A stretch of 64,000 bases of DNA from Macrotrachela quadricornifera (GCA_022393335.1 JAJEKB010021807.1:11477-75476); one strand, 5' to 3'. Positions 46,075 through 59,058 are shown, counted from the first letter of the stretch. Program-made: numbers and translations. The notes: generated by a model from the sequence alone, not told the origin.

Positions 46075-46770
46075 AATGAAGATCTAAATATATTCATTAG
46101 AATAAATATTTCTTCATATTCAAATTATTATAACGTCGTAATACTTCAACTCATTCATCTATATATATATATATAATTACGCATTATTAATATGACATTT
46201 CTCAAAACTCTTGATTGAGAGTTGTTTTTTTTTGATACAACCATTTCCGTTTTTATAATGTGTTTAATCAAATGTATTAGAAGAAAATTTTCTGCTCAGT
46301 GAACGAACATATTTTCCATTTCAGAGAATATATGAGTTCTCTTAGATAATTTTCTAAAGACTTTTTTATCCATTAAAAATGAAATAAAATAGCTTCAAAC
46401 ACAGCGTGGACTTAAAGCGCTTTTACCGAACATACACGTGTAGCTCGTTTCACGCATGGTTATGTATAACCATAGGCTGTTTATGTTCGATACATTTTCT
46501 CTCTTCTTTATATCAGTGACGGCGGATCGTCATTAATCTAAATGAGGATCATAAGATTTTTTTTCTACGATGGACTTTTATTAAAAGATGAAGCAAAATA
46601 TAATTCTTCTTTTTATTAGACCTCAGTAAAAACTATAACGATCATTGTAAAAACATAACGAATCAGAAGATAACAAAAACTAACTTTCTCTGTTTGTTCT
46701 TCGATGCAAAGATTCAGAAGATACTTTTCAGATCAATAGAATTTGTCTTTTCTTTATATATGAGAATGAT
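46075..46770. promoter_or_regulatory. 5' flank of the small receptor gene
   Basis: No gene. Contains an (AT)n run at 46158-46174. Promoter presumed in the first few hundred bases; no specific element seen. Confidence 0.3.
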
Positions 46771-47377
46771 CAGTCGTGTTGCTTTCCCAAAATATAACAT
46801 AGGAAATAATATTATTTCAGGGACGTGTATATAATGAATTTTTTACTAAATGAAAGCCCATCAAAAATGGGGTTTATTGGTATTAAATAGTAAGAATTTT
46901 CTAAACTTTGTAATATCCAACTAAAAAAATTTTGAAAAAGTCTATACACTATAAAATGTTAAAAAACTCACATTTTCTATCTGAAAACAAAACACTTGAT
47001 TTTCCCATAAAATTTGCTTTTTTTTTATTATTTCTACTACCATACATGTTATAAAATACATTTGTTTAATTCAGCTTTTCATGTTGTATCTATTGAATAT
47101 ATTTTGAAACATGTAAGGTAATAGAAAAGTTAATTTTATGAAAAAATTTAATCTTTTCTTTTCAGATAGAATATGTGAGATTTTTAACATTTTTTAATGT
47201 ATAGAATTTTTCAAAATTTTTTTAGTTTCACATTACAAAATTTATAAAACCCTTACTATTTAATACCAATAAACTCCATTTTTGACGGACTTTCATTTGG
47301 TACAAAATTCATTATATACACGTTCCTGAAATAATATTATTTCCTATTCTATATCTTGGGGTACACCAACACGACTG
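46771..47377. mobile_element. long-armed fold-back MITE
   Basis: Arms of about 220 bp (46771-46990 and 47155-47377) are inverted copies with CAGTCGTGTTG ends and shared GGAAATAATATTATTTCAGG. Interior without ORF. A CAG start suggests hAT, but no 8 bp duplication is preserved. Confidence 0.65.
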
Positions 47378-48800
47378 GTCATGCCTATATATATATATAT
47401 GTGTGTGTGTGTGTACATACGTGCTTGGAAAAAACCAAACATTCTGAGAATAAAATATATATAGACAAAATAGAGAAAAACTAAACATACGGACAAGAAA
47501 ACATGTAATAAACGACGAAAAATACTAGAACAACATACAGAGAAGAGAAATATTCAAGTAAAAGAAAAGAAAAATACATGAAATATATATAAGTTGTATG
47601 TGACATCTATCCAATAGAAAAATATATAAAAATAGTTGAACCACATTATCAGATAGATATGTGAGAACATGTATTTAGTTATGTTAGATGCCGAACATAA
47701 CGAATTCTGGTAATAAAAGATAATATTCAATCCGAAAATAAGTAAGACTCAACCTTTACGTGTAAACATGCGCCAGTCTCAGTCCGACTAGACTGTTGCA
47801 TGTCTACTCACGAGCCTCCGTGCTCCATCGTCACTGATTCACATACAAATTTATGATATTACTGGAAAGTGACTTCTACGTGTGAACGACCACCAAACAT
47901 TGTTATATATCATTGACCAATAACACATAATTCGAATTCTTCAAAAGCGTTTCAGTTAATAAACCTTTGAGATATATATATGATCAATTTTTGGAACGTT
48001 TATCAATTGTCGTGCCATCTCTTTTTTTTTTTATAATAAGTGAACAAGCGCGTTAGTCGTAATTTTGATTTGTTTTTAGTGTGGAAAAAAGAATAAATTA
48101 CTGTCAATAGATTCTTTAAGTGTTTTTTCTCCCAACAGATCATTATCATGTGTTGAACAACAAAATTGTTGTACATAACAATAAAAATCAAAACTAAATA
48201 GACCATTTCGAAGAGAATAAAATTCTTCGTTGAATGGAATATTTTGAGGTGTTTCACGAAAAACCTAAAATTGTCAAAAGAAAAATTCTGTTAACTGACT
48301 ATATGAGAGCACCACTACTTTCAGTTAATTTTATTATCGAGCTTTCTAATGAATTGACCTATACATTCTATGATTTACAAATTTGGAAACCTCTAATAAT
48401 ATTTATCATGCTAATGGGGAATGGAAAAATTATATTTTTACCATCTTTTGAACAGATCTTATGGTACATGCGAAATTTTTTATCCCATTTATAGGAATGA
48501 CCGTTGATGTGTAGATTGTCTCTCTTCCATCTTAATGAGAATAAAATCACCTACATAATGCTCTTATCTCCTAACACAATTGATGATCCATTTTAAAAGC
48601 TATTTTATTTTGATTAATATTACGAGTAAAGAATTGAATCGTTTCAAACAAGACTCTCATTTCTGTACTTAAACATTTCTGAATATTTAACTTATTAAAT
48701 GCTCAAAATCTCTCGACATATTGAAGAAATCATCAACTCGAAAAATGGTCTGCTAGTTTGAAAATCGAGCAGTCTGCAACTAGTTGCTGAAGCTCGAATG
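47378..48800. other. non-coding stretch
   Basis: (TA)n(TG)n microsatellite at about 47385-47415. ORFs at 48003-48257 (minus) and 48234-48494 (plus) overlap on opposite strands, show no family features and are not accepted. Confidence 0.35.
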
Positions 48801-48808
48801 GTATGTAA

Positions 48809-49637
48809 CAGAGCTGCCGGCCTGGCCTGGTACCTGCCAGGCGCCTGATGGCCTGCCAGGCCAGGCCTCCTGTTTAGGCTGAATTTTGAAAATTTGGCCT
48901 GGCCTGATCCAGGCAGCCAATATATCCCACCTGGTCCCAGACCAGGCCAGACCAAAATTCTTGGCCTGGTTGAGAAACGATTTTAATTTTTTTCGTGAGT
49001 TATGAAAAAATTTCAATAATTTGGATCTTTCTTTTATGAAAAATATTCGCGAAGATTGCCTCTTTATTTTAACTTTCCTATTTGTACTTTTTTCAAGCGT
49101 TTGACAAGGCTTCACTTGATTCCAAATGTCCCCAGAGTGCATGATCGGCTTACATAAGAAAGTTAAAAAGATCATGAGCATGTGCGCCAAAATAGTATCG
49201 AAACTTTTTGCGATAGGTCGCAATGTTTTTTCCTCGACTAATGCTTTGTGTGAAAGAAAATCTTCGGTTTCAATAGTAATCTTACATAAAAGTTTTCTTA
49301 TTATCCACAGGTCAACAAAGGTTTCAAGATCTGTTCCCAGTGCTCGACTAGTATTACTATTTTGTGTAAATACTTGCCTTCTATTATCGTCATGAAAATG
49401 TTAAATGACGAGAAATGAAACTGTGCACCAATCCTAATTTAAAGAATTCAATCAATTTGAAAAACTACAAATATCAGTTGGCCTGAGCAGGTGCCTGATG
49501 GCCTGCCAGGTCAGGCCAGTTCGAGCTATGAAAACAAACAGTCCATCTCGGTCTGACCCCCCAGGCAGGGTGAGGCTATACTAGGTCAGGCCACAGGCCA
49601 GGTCAGGCTGGAAAAAAGTGGCCTGTCGGCAGCTCTG
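48809..49637. mobile_element. hAT element with perfect 8 bp duplication
   Basis: Ends CAGAGCTGCCGGCCTGGCC at the left and GGCCTGTCGGCAGCTCTG at the right, flanked by GTATGTAA on each side (48801-48808, 49638-49645). GC-rich subterminal regions hold many CCAGGC/GGCCTGG motifs, the kind of subterminal repeats bound by hAT transposases. No intact transposase; internal ORFs on both strands lack its motifs. It lies about 100 bp beyond the 3' end of the ART-TPR gene. Confidence 0.85.
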
Positions 49638-49737
49638 GTATGTAATTCACTTTTATTTCTACGAATAAACTTCTTATAATATCATTTATCATCAGTTTGT
49701 TCCTTTTAATAGTTATCTTGCGTCATCTCCATTCGAA

Positions 49738-52007
49738 TCAATGATTATAATTGTTGTTTTCGTTGTTATTGACTGAATTTTGTTGCATTTGAATGATACT
49801 TTGAATATGTTTTTCTAAAGAGATTATTTTATGATGTTCAGGAGGAAGAATATTGCTGAAAATTTCCAGTGCTCTTTCATAACTTTTTCGTGCTTCATCT
49901 AATAATCCTAAACCGAATTGAAATGCAGCCAAATTATGAATTAGTGCACCCAATACAGGAGGCTTGCTCGATTGACTTTTCTCTAATAGAATAAGTGCAC
50001 GTTTTCCTAATTCTAAAGCAGCAACATCATCATTACTATCATGATAAATACTGGCTAATGTTGCTAAACTCGTCGCTACATTTGTTTCATCGATAGGTCG
50101 AATAGATTGATGAATGTCTAGAGCTCGTTGAGCAGCTTCATGTGCCTTTCCTAGTTCATGTCGAGCCCAATGAGCATTAGTAATACCACGAAGATTAGTA
50201 GCAATCAATAATTCGTCATGTGGCTGAGCAGCTTCACGTATTTGAAGTGCGCGTTTATGAGAAGATAGAGCTAAATCATATTCATGACGATTGTGATGAA
50301 TAATTCCAAGACGAGTCAATGTTTCAGATATATCTTCACCTGTCTATCAAAACAAAAAAAACAGAAGAAATTAAATAGAATTAGTTTCAATTTCTACTTG
50401 TTCCTGCATATTCAATGCTTGCATGTGATATTTTAAGGCAGAATCATTGTCTTCTTTTTTTTCTGCATAAATTTGACCAATTTGATTTAATATATGTGGT
50501 GTAATAGGTTGTATACGATGATATGCAGCTAATGCAAGATCGATCTTATTTTGAGCAAGATGTTCTTTGGCTTCAAGTTCATCTTTGGATATTGTTGGAG
50601 TACTAAAATAGAAATATATTTATCGATAAGATTTATTTCATTGTATTGGAAAAGCCGGTTACCTAGCTTTGACAGGAGAAGGAGGACGAGAAGGAGGTTT
50701 GGGCACAAACAAAAGTTCATCGAGAAGGCTTTGTAGGTCTTCAGTCTTATGATTTCTTCTATAATCTTTTGCTATTTGTCTTCCTTCGTCAACAGCTGTT
50801 TTCATTTTCACTACGGAAATTTGTCCACGATTAATACACAAAATTCTAAAACAGGTACAAATATCGAATATAATTTGTACTGGTCCACCATCTATCGATA
50901 ATTCAACAAATGGAACCGATGGTTCACAATCAAGTTTAAATAGAACTGGTAATAGATCAGAACGTCGTGATGGTGATGAAGCCAATGTTAATGCTGCACT
51001 TCTTGATTTTGTACCGATAAAAAATCCACTAATACAGAATAATTTACCTGAATAGTGTTCTATTCTCTCAACAAGTTCCGATGTTAGTTTCATTCCTCGA
51101 TAGAGTTGCGTCATCCCAGTACGTTTCGACTGTTGTTTGAAGATACGTGATGCATCATTAAGCAAAAACTGATAATAATCGAGTTGTTCATTATTATGTG
51201 AACGAAGTGCATGATTGAGAGAACGTGCAGGAAATGGAGAACGAAAACACCAACGAACAGCATCTGTTGATCGATAGGTTTGATAGAAATTATCGATCAG
51301 TTTGAGAGCTTTTGGATTGCCACGATAATAGTTTCGAATCATATCAACTAGTTTGTCTTTATTCGAAACAACTTTTGCCTTCATTTTCTAAATGGAAAGA
51401 AAATTATTTGAAAGTCTTCTGTAATTAAGACTTAATATATTTTTACCTCTTCTTTCCATAATTGTGACCAATAAAACGTTTTCTCATCTTCAAATGCGAA
51501 TAGTTCAAGTTTGATTAATTCAAAGCAGGTAACTGTATCATTGAGAAGCATAAAAAGTTCTTCATGTTGATTAAAAACAGCAATCAATTTGGAAAAATCA
51601 TTTTTGTTCACTTCACTTTTAGAATTCAAAATGAAAATAGCTTCAACATTTCTACAATCTTGCACTACAGTGAGGAGATCTCGGTCTTGTGATGAAGAGA
51701 TGAAAAATATTGAATCTTTCGATGATTGAATCCAATCGAGACATCGAGAAGAATCTGTAAATATTTGAATATAATCATTGATTGCTCGAAGTGAACCAAA
51801 TAGAATAGGAATTGATTGAAATGGTAAATCAAGACAAACGAAAGTAATAGCTTCTAAATTAAGACGCGTCTCTCTATCGATCGTCGTATTGAATTTAGTT
51901 GGAATAATTGATTCATCGAATGATATAGTCGATGAAGAAGTCAATTGCGATGTTGGATATTCATTCGCAGTCAAATTATTTTGTTTACTCGGTTTTTTCT
52001 CACTCAT
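49738..52007 (-). CDS. ART-TPR protein with degraded active site
   Basis: Exons 52007-51447, 51387-50663, 50602-50398 and 50343-49738 join in frame to 698 residues. The N-terminal ~180 residues form the Rossmann-like domain usual before bdelloid ART-TPR proteins (ITFVCLDL, SIFFISSSQDRDLL, VEAIFILN). The ART domain spans about 200-385 with LYRGMKL (Arg284). The S-motif reads FFIGTKS where the family has an F-x-S-T-S type sequence, and the Glu region reads GPVQIIFDI where ExE is expected, so Ser becomes Gly (312) and the catalytic Glu becomes Gln (358). C-terminal residues about 440-680 carry five or six TPRs of the Nephrocystin/kinesin-light-chain type (ALSSHKRALQIREAA, AHEAAQRALDIHQSI, ARKSYERALEIFSNI). 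No signal peptide. Inference: NAD-binding pseudoenzyme or binding scaffold rather than an active transferase. Confidence 0.8.
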
Positions 52008-54438
52008 TATTCAACGAACAACTTGATTGATTGCAACAATCTATGTACTTTTTTTTTCTTTGTATGAGAACAATCAACACAATATTCGATGTTGTGCACA
52101 CTAATCCCATTTTTTATGAAAAAAAACAAACTATGTTCATGTTACTCTTCTATTCTTTTATTAAAAATTTTTCATTTACAATTATTTTTTGCAAAATTTC
52201 ATTCACGAAATGGATAGAGTATATAATAGAAAATTAAAAGAGATAAACCGATGCATAACCAGAAAAATGCAGATCGTCTATTTAGTCGAAGTTTACGATT
52301 TTGCTTCATTACTGCTGTCGTCCAAGTCAGACGGAAAATATTTAAACTCAGTAAAGCATTGTTTCCAGTGATGGGATCGATTCGGTTCGGTTTGAGACAT
52401 CTATTACTGTTAGATCATAAAGATGAACAAAATCAACTCCTAATATAATTAAAAAATGTTCTCCATGTATACTTTTCCAAGTATTTTGGTTTGTTCATTC
52501 TAAAATAAATCTTTCAAGACATTTTTAATTGACAGTCTAAATCAGTTGATTAATCGTAACACGATCAATAACATTATATTAATCTATTAACTGAAAGTAT
52601 TTATTGAAAAGCATATTTAACTAGAGTAGCATAGCACACTAAAGAAATTAAAAAGAAAATATCTTATATACATCATTCGATGATATTAATCGTTTATTTA
52701 CAATCAAAAGCATTAGAGGAAAAGATTTTTTTTTGAATAAAATGACATCTTTTTACGGTATATTGAAATAGATGCTTTGATTTTTTTAGGATTATACCAA
52801 TACTAGTTCTATGATCAAGAGAATTACTCTCTTCTGCTTTCAAGACGTTTAAAAAATAGTTTTGAAATCTGACTTTGTTTGAAACATAAAAAATTCGACA
52901 ATTGACTTCTTCTCAACCGCACCGACCAAGAATGACAAACAGTATAACAATTTCTCGTATAGATGTTGCTGAAAGTTTAATTGCGATAACATAACCTTAA
53001 ATTTTTGTACATGTTCATGTATGGTGCAGGGTACAAGAGACATCTCGAAGTAAATGGAGTTAATTTGGAAAGGCACAAAAAAGGAAAAATCTCGTTTTTC
53101 CTAGACTACAGTTATTCGAATGTTGTCTTAAATGAGCATGAATCTATGTAAATCGACAAGTCTTTAAAAAATACAATTATACAGTCCAACGATTGACGAA
53201 ATGTTAATTGTTTAAGTTCTCGTAAATCAGAAAATTTGGTTTGAAAAAAGAAACAAATTTTCAAGGCAAGAAGTTCAGTACAAATTAGATTTTATTTATT
53301 TTTAAATATCGTTAATATAGTTAATAATTGCCTATGTACCGAAGAAATTGGAGTAGATTGTGGGTACTAGAATAATTGTTGATATATAACTAGATTGACG
53401 ATGAGTTTTGGAAGAAATTCAATTTAGAAGAGAAATTGACTTACTAGAAGATTTATATGAAGGCCATAATTGATATAGAAGGTCTTGTAACCATGTCGAG
53501 TATGAATATCACGGTAAAATCTATCCCAACAGCTACATGTACATGTAATAATGAGAGTTGTAATTGAAGTGCTTCAGAAATAACTGAGAATGGATTGAAG
53601 TATAAAGATTGATATAATCTTGGTCATTGATTGAAATGGAGACGATTGCATGTTATTATACAATGTAATACGTACTAACCTTATAATGTTTGTTTGTAAA
53701 AAGAAAAAAGTAATGCAAAAAACGAAAATATTTTGACTTTGTGTATAGATGAATGTGAACCGATATATTAATCGTCCGTTTATGGTTGATTCATCGTTGA
53801 AATAAAAGCGACGTATATCTATTGAAGATCAAATTCTTATTTTTCTCTATTTGAATCCAAAACACCTAACTATATCTCAATAAATGTTTATTGTCAATGA
53901 TATATGCGAATTTACATTTTTTCATTGAATTAAGAGAGGGTCCATGACCCCATCAAAAAATCGAAGCACTCATCAAAATTTTTAGTTTTCATTTAATGTT
54001 CTCATCTTATTCAGCATTATCGAAAACCTCTAAATCAAAATTTTTAGCGAATTTGATTGAACCTGTGAAATGCTAGCTCAATTTTACTGTCAAGTACTGG
54101 CGTAATTATTTGAGAAATATTCTCAAAAATCATCCATACACAGTTAGGATTTTTTTGGTAACAAAAAATTAATGAAATTATTTGTGTAATACACCAAAAG
54201 ATAGAGCATTGAATGCTGAACAAATAATTTGTATAGATTGAGCGATTCACAATTATAAAACTTTAATATTTCCATAACCGGTAAATGCATCTTTAACATA
54301 AGTTTGTTTAAACGCATATCTTTCTAAGAATCGGATGGTGGAATACTGATCCTAATTATATTTTTATTCAATATTTTCATGTTGGACAAACAAGTACGAA
54401 GATTTTCAAGATAAAGTTTTTCTTGAGGATCATGATAT
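52008..54438. other. long non-coding stretch
   Basis: About 2.4 kb, very AT-rich. The first few hundred bases are the promoter side of the ART-TPR gene. Short ORFs (52031-52237, 52849-53076, 54044-54250) have no signs of being real. No repeat arms were recognised. Confidence 0.4.
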
Positions 54439-56102
54439 CTACTGACGAGGGATGCTCCCGACGTGTTCAACGAGTTTCGAGTCCATCTTCTGGCCATAGA
54501 TAGACCTCGATGAGGTATGAAAAACCTCAAAAGGATTTCGGTCCTAAAGGCTTTCTTCATTAGCTATTGGATTTTCAACATACAGTATAAAACAGTCATT
54601 GATTTTTTAAGAATAGAGAAACATCAAAAATTGAAACTTTTTCTGTTTTATACGTTACTTGTTCGATCTGATTTTAATTTACAGCTAGTTTAAAAGATAT
54701 TTTTACCGATCTTATTCTTTATTCATGTGACCAAAGAGTAGATGAAATTTTCGTTTGATTTCTAATACTATTTCAAACCATAATCATATTTCTAAAGAAA
54801 ATCAGTGAAAATAATGGTTTAAGAGCAAGTGAGTAAAACACAGTGGTTTCTGGCACCAGCTGCAGGAGATGAAAGGTGCGACGTCACAGACCGAGACAAC
54901 ACACACTAGATCATCAAACGAGAAACAAACTTCGGCCACTGTTTTAAATGGTCGTGGATCGGCGTCTGTAGAACCACCGGCGTTCCAAGCGTATTGAATC
55001 ATTCGATAAAAAGCTTCGGAAGGTAGTTGATTGTGAGTCAGAGATACAAGACAAATGATATTATTACGCTCGCTCATGTTAATGTCAACCTCATCAAGCA
55101 TCACACGATCAAACATTCGACACGGAATTACTTTCATTTATCGATTAAAAAACACGTCCAATGGTTGTATTCAGCTTGCCGTTTCTTTCGGTATCTCAAC
55201 TCTTGTGCATCCTGGAATACTATTATATAGTCCTTTACCATCCGTCTGCCCCCCCCCAGCAATCTGAGATGAGTAGAAACTTTTTTCGTTGCCCGAGTGA
55301 CGGAATTAGCACACGATCATGCCAATATTCAACTAAGGATGTCATGAGCTTTCCGGAACTACTACAAGTGACTATTACATTCGAGGCCTTAAAAAGATGC
55401 GATCGAATGTTCTCACTCATATGTCCTTTGGGTTCTTTCAAGCACAAGTAGATTAGTGAGAGAAGATGGCCATCAAGAGTAATAGTAGACTGTACTGTGT
55501 AGCTATGAGTGGTAGCGTTTGTAGAGCGAACAGTGACAAAAGTTAACTTCTCTCCCTTCTAACTCAATGTCCGCGTCGAGTGGAATGAAAATCTTCACGA
55601 TATTTGATGCATTAATCATTTCGAAATAAAAGATGATAAGACTAGAATCAATTAGTTTTGCGTGCCGCACTAATATACCGTAAATGATAAAATGAAAAGA
55701 ATCTTAATATACTACAAGACATGTAGCAGTATGAAGGTAAAAAAGAATATGAATATATACCATTTATTATCAGAATGAAATGGCATACTGATAGAAAAAG
55801 AGAAAAGCAAGAACACTGTTAATGTATTACTCCCCATCCAGCTATTAAAGATTATTATGGTTTGAAATAGTATTAGAAATCAAACGAAAATTTCATCTAC
55901 TCTTTGGTCACATGAATAAAGAATAAGATCGGTAAAAATATCGTTTAAACTAGCTGTAAATTAAAATCAGATCGAACAAGTAACATATAAAACAGAAAAA
56001 GTTTCAAATTTTGATGCTTTTCATACCTCATCGAGGTCTATCTATGGCCAAAAGATGGAGTCGAAACTCCTTAAACACCTCGGGAGCATCCCTCGTAAGT
56101 AG
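54439..56102. mobile_element. DDE transposon with long inverted repeats, decayed
   Basis: Terminal arms (54439-54790 and 55850-56102) are inverted copies; the ends share CTACT-ACGAGGGATGCTCCCG and GGCCATAGATAGACCTCG. The left arm has about 90 bp absent from the right. TAT borders both sides, a possible target duplication. Between them lies a minus-strand transposase remnant. Confidence 0.65.
54802..55447 (-). pseudogene. DDE-superfamily transposase remnant
   Basis: Reading from 55447: GKLMTSLVEYWHDRVLIPSL, LLISDCWGG with a catalytic-type Asp, then a frame change at a G10 run (55250-55259 on the plus strand as C). After it come EIPKETAS, a stop, IQPLDVFFNR with the second Asp context, another stop, then DINMSERNNIICLVSLTHNQ and a Cys-His tail CSWCQKPLCFTHLL. 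This order matches pogo/Tc-like DDE transposases with an IQPLD block. Two stops and one shift inactivate it. Confidence 0.6.
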
Positions 56103-56488
56103 TATGTTGAAAATAATCCTTCTATTTAACAGAAGATACATTTACACTTAACCGTTTGTATTTATAAATAGTTGAGCGTGAAGACGTCGGAATGAAAAGA
56201 CAGATAATTTAATTATTTTCACTTTCGCGATCATCCTCAGGTTTTTCTAAACAGTCATACAACTTTTTTCAAAATTTATCATGCCTTTTTCTCTGATCTG
56301 ATCTAGTTGACATTTTGATCATAGAAAACTATATTATTTGAATAATTTCAAATATGAAAATTTTATTAGATTAGAATATAATTTGTGAAGCAACATGAAG
56401 CAAATAGGTATATAAACATATAGAATAAGAAAGGCAGATAAATCATTGTCATTAATAGTTAATCCTCATCGTCAAAAGGGCATAGATC
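56103..56488. other. non-coding, 3' flank of NHL gene
   Basis: No feature beyond the probable 3' UTR and polyadenylation region of the minus-strand NHL gene. Confidence 0.3.
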
Positions 56489-57645
56489 TTAAAGCAAAGT
56501 GAAACGTTGTACACGGTGATTGTATGTATCACTGACAAAAAGATATGTCTCATTATCATCTATTGTAATCCCAGCTGGTGTAGTGAGACTATCAGGTGCA
56601 ATACCGGATATTCCATTGGGACTACCAGCTATTGTAACACCCTGCGTATCACCTTCAATCCATTTTTGAATCCGATGATTTAATGAATCGGCGATGTAGA
56701 TATCGTTTGTCTTCTTTGATATATAAACTGATCGTGGTCCATTTAATTGATGTTGTCCAATGCCCGCTCCATTTCCCCCAGCCACTGTTATTCCAGATGT
56801 TATTGGTGAACTACCATTCTTTGCCAATTTCCATTTTTGAATTCGATTATTATAATAGTCAGCAACGTAAATATATGAAAAATTGACATCAAAATCAAAC
56901 TGTCGTGGTGCACTAAGTAATTCAGGTGTTGAACCAGATGTTCCATTACCAGCAATGAGTATTGGATTAGTTCTATTTGGTGACCATCGCCTAATTCTAT
57001 ATTCTACATATTCTGATACATAAATATTGAGTTGAGAATCCAATTGAACTAATGCAGGATATCCAATAATAGAATCATTATTACCCAATATAGTAATACC
57101 TGAAGTAGAATTTTTTAACCATAGTTGTATACGACGATTGTTATTATCAGCAACAAATACATTTCTAGTCGTTCTATCGATATAAAATCCAAGTGAAATG
57201 TTGAATTGTGTTGGACCCGAACCAGATGTTCCATCTCCAGCTACAGTAATACCTACAAGTGAATTAACCGGAAAATATTGTATTCGATTATTATTTGAAT
57301 CGGCTACGTATAGATCATTATTTGACATTACTGTAATAGAATTTGGACGATTTAATCCCATAGCATTATTACCAGCTGTTCCTTTACCGTAGCCAGCAAC
57401 TGTTACAGCACGTAATATTGATGCAGCTGAAATATATCAATAAATGAATCACGATTTTAAGAAGAAAAAAACTTCACTTACGTCCACATTTTTGGAATTG
57501 GAGGCATGATATATTCATATCACTTCGACATGAATTATTTCCATAACATTGACCACCCGTAAATCGTTTTAGTTGACATAGAGAATTCTCAAAATTTGAT
57601 TGAAAATCACATTGGCAAGTGTTATTAATACATTGAAGCCAACTA
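56489..57645 (-). pseudogene. NHL-repeat beta-propeller protein, 5' end lost
   Basis: Exons 57645-57482 (partial) and 57426-56489 join through GTAAGT...TTTCAG. The first exon gives an EGF-like Cys-rich segment (CINNTCQCDF, GGQCYGNNSCRSDMNISC). The second gives about six NHL blades, each ending in the typical VADSxNNRIQ-type strand: DLYVADSNNNRIQYF, VFVADNNNRRIQLW, IYVADYYNNRIQKW, IYIADSLNHRIQKW, LFVSDTYNHRVQRF, with TVAGDGTSGSG-type loops between. Such extracellular NHL proteins are abundant in bdelloids and probably bind ligands or partners. The frame runs straight into the transposon at 57646, so signal peptide and start are missing. An ATG beyond the element would give no signal peptide. 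Downstream sequence is intact to the stop. Confidence 0.7.
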
Positions 57646-59058
57646 GGCGCGTAACCAGATGGGGGCTGGAGGGGGCTCAGTTCCACCTACGAAGGCTGGA
57701 GCCCCCCCTACAAAAAATTTTGCTCCCTACACATAAAAGCATTAATCTCTGGCTTTGTTACCTTTAACAGTGCTCATTTGAAGAATGGCTGCAGATGTTG
57801 ATTTCTCCATCTGAATTACCGTTATCTACGCCATATATTCATCTAATTAGTTGATCGAAATGAACCGTGTGATACAGAAAGATGAAAGCTGTCACTTGAG
57901 ATAAGTTATAATTGGTATTCTTAATCTACAAGAATCAAATGTTTTGGCCTCATCGAAAACTCAACATATTCTTTCTATCGAAAATAATGCTAGATTTACA
58001 TTTGGCTTTTCAGTTTTTTTCAAAAATTTTTTCATCGAAACTGTGTTTTAATGTGTTCCTATATGTATATTCTTTTTAAGTTTTTTGAATTTTATGTGAT
58101 CATCTAAAAGTATCTCTTAAAGCGCCTTGAAATGACAGTCTGATCAACTTTGAATCCTTTGTACATAACAAAGATATTTTTATTTCCTAAATATGTACAA
58201 TAAAAATGCTTTGTCAAAATTAATAAAATGGCAACAGTTTTTCGTGACATCTTATGAATTTGAATTATTTTTCGCGTGATAGCTCTGTTATGTCCATATG
58301 ATATTATACGTTTCAGTAAACTTAGAATATAGATGATATAGTATACAGAATATCACAATAGAGAGAGTCAAAACTTTTGAATCATTTTCTAGTTCATTCA
58401 CAATGCAACAAATGAAGAATGTGGAAGATATTTTTCAGAAAAATTTTTTAAAGCTCATTCGCCTTACTTTATGTAAGAAAAATTTGTCTCGTCAATCAAT
58501 TACTTTGAGATACTTCTTTCTAACCAATAACCCTTTTTCTCTTCACTTCGACTCAAATCTAGAATAAAGTTTCATTCTTTCATTTGTTTCCACCAATAAA
58601 GCTTTCTTTTACCCTTCGTAGTGATTTTCTTTTGTTCTAAATAATTATTCAGAGTTTAGTCACCCGTGGCGCCTGTGAATGTAAGACAACAAACTTCGTT
58701 TTGCGCCTTTCGCTCGCAAAACTTAAGCTTTACCAATATGAATTTATATGATTTTTTAGCAAAAAGATTCTATTTTTTTACGAAAAGTTGCGTCTTCGAG
58801 AGCATTTTCTGGTGAAACAAACATCAAATGGTTTAACGCAATTTTTTTATCATCTACATCGAAAACTGCCGCGAAAAAGAATTTATATGGTACCTTTTTT
58901 CACAAGAAACTCATTCTGAAAATGAGAAACAGTTAATTTTCACGAAGGAGCGAAACAGTTCCACCATTATCTATCTTAGAGATTAAGTGTGCTGAGGAAC
59001 GGGAGTCAGGGGGTAGGGGGGCTGAGCCCCCTCTACGCTATTTTTCTGGTTACGCCCC
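57646..59058. mobile_element. TIR element with GGGGCGTAACCAG ends
   Basis: Left end GGCGCGTAACCAG, right end CTGGTTACGCCCC, each bordered by TA (57644-57645, 59059-59060). Inside both ends is a GGGGGCTCAGCC-type block. The 1413 bp interior has no transposase ORF. TA target suggests Tc1/mariner or a related group. It separates two coding fragments, both lacking their 5' ends. Confidence 0.65.

Noticed and set aside
48780..49223. 147-codon minus-strand ORF in the hAT element
   Set aside because: Starts inside the GC-rich terminal repeats and lacks hAT transposase motifs.
57474..57686. ATG inside the TIR element as start of the NHL gene
   Set aside because: The first residues are transposon-encoded and give no signal peptide; treated as a truncated gene.
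58989..59058. ATG inside the TIR element as start of the membrane-protein gene
   Set aside because: The first 20 codons come from the transposon end, so this is not a native start.
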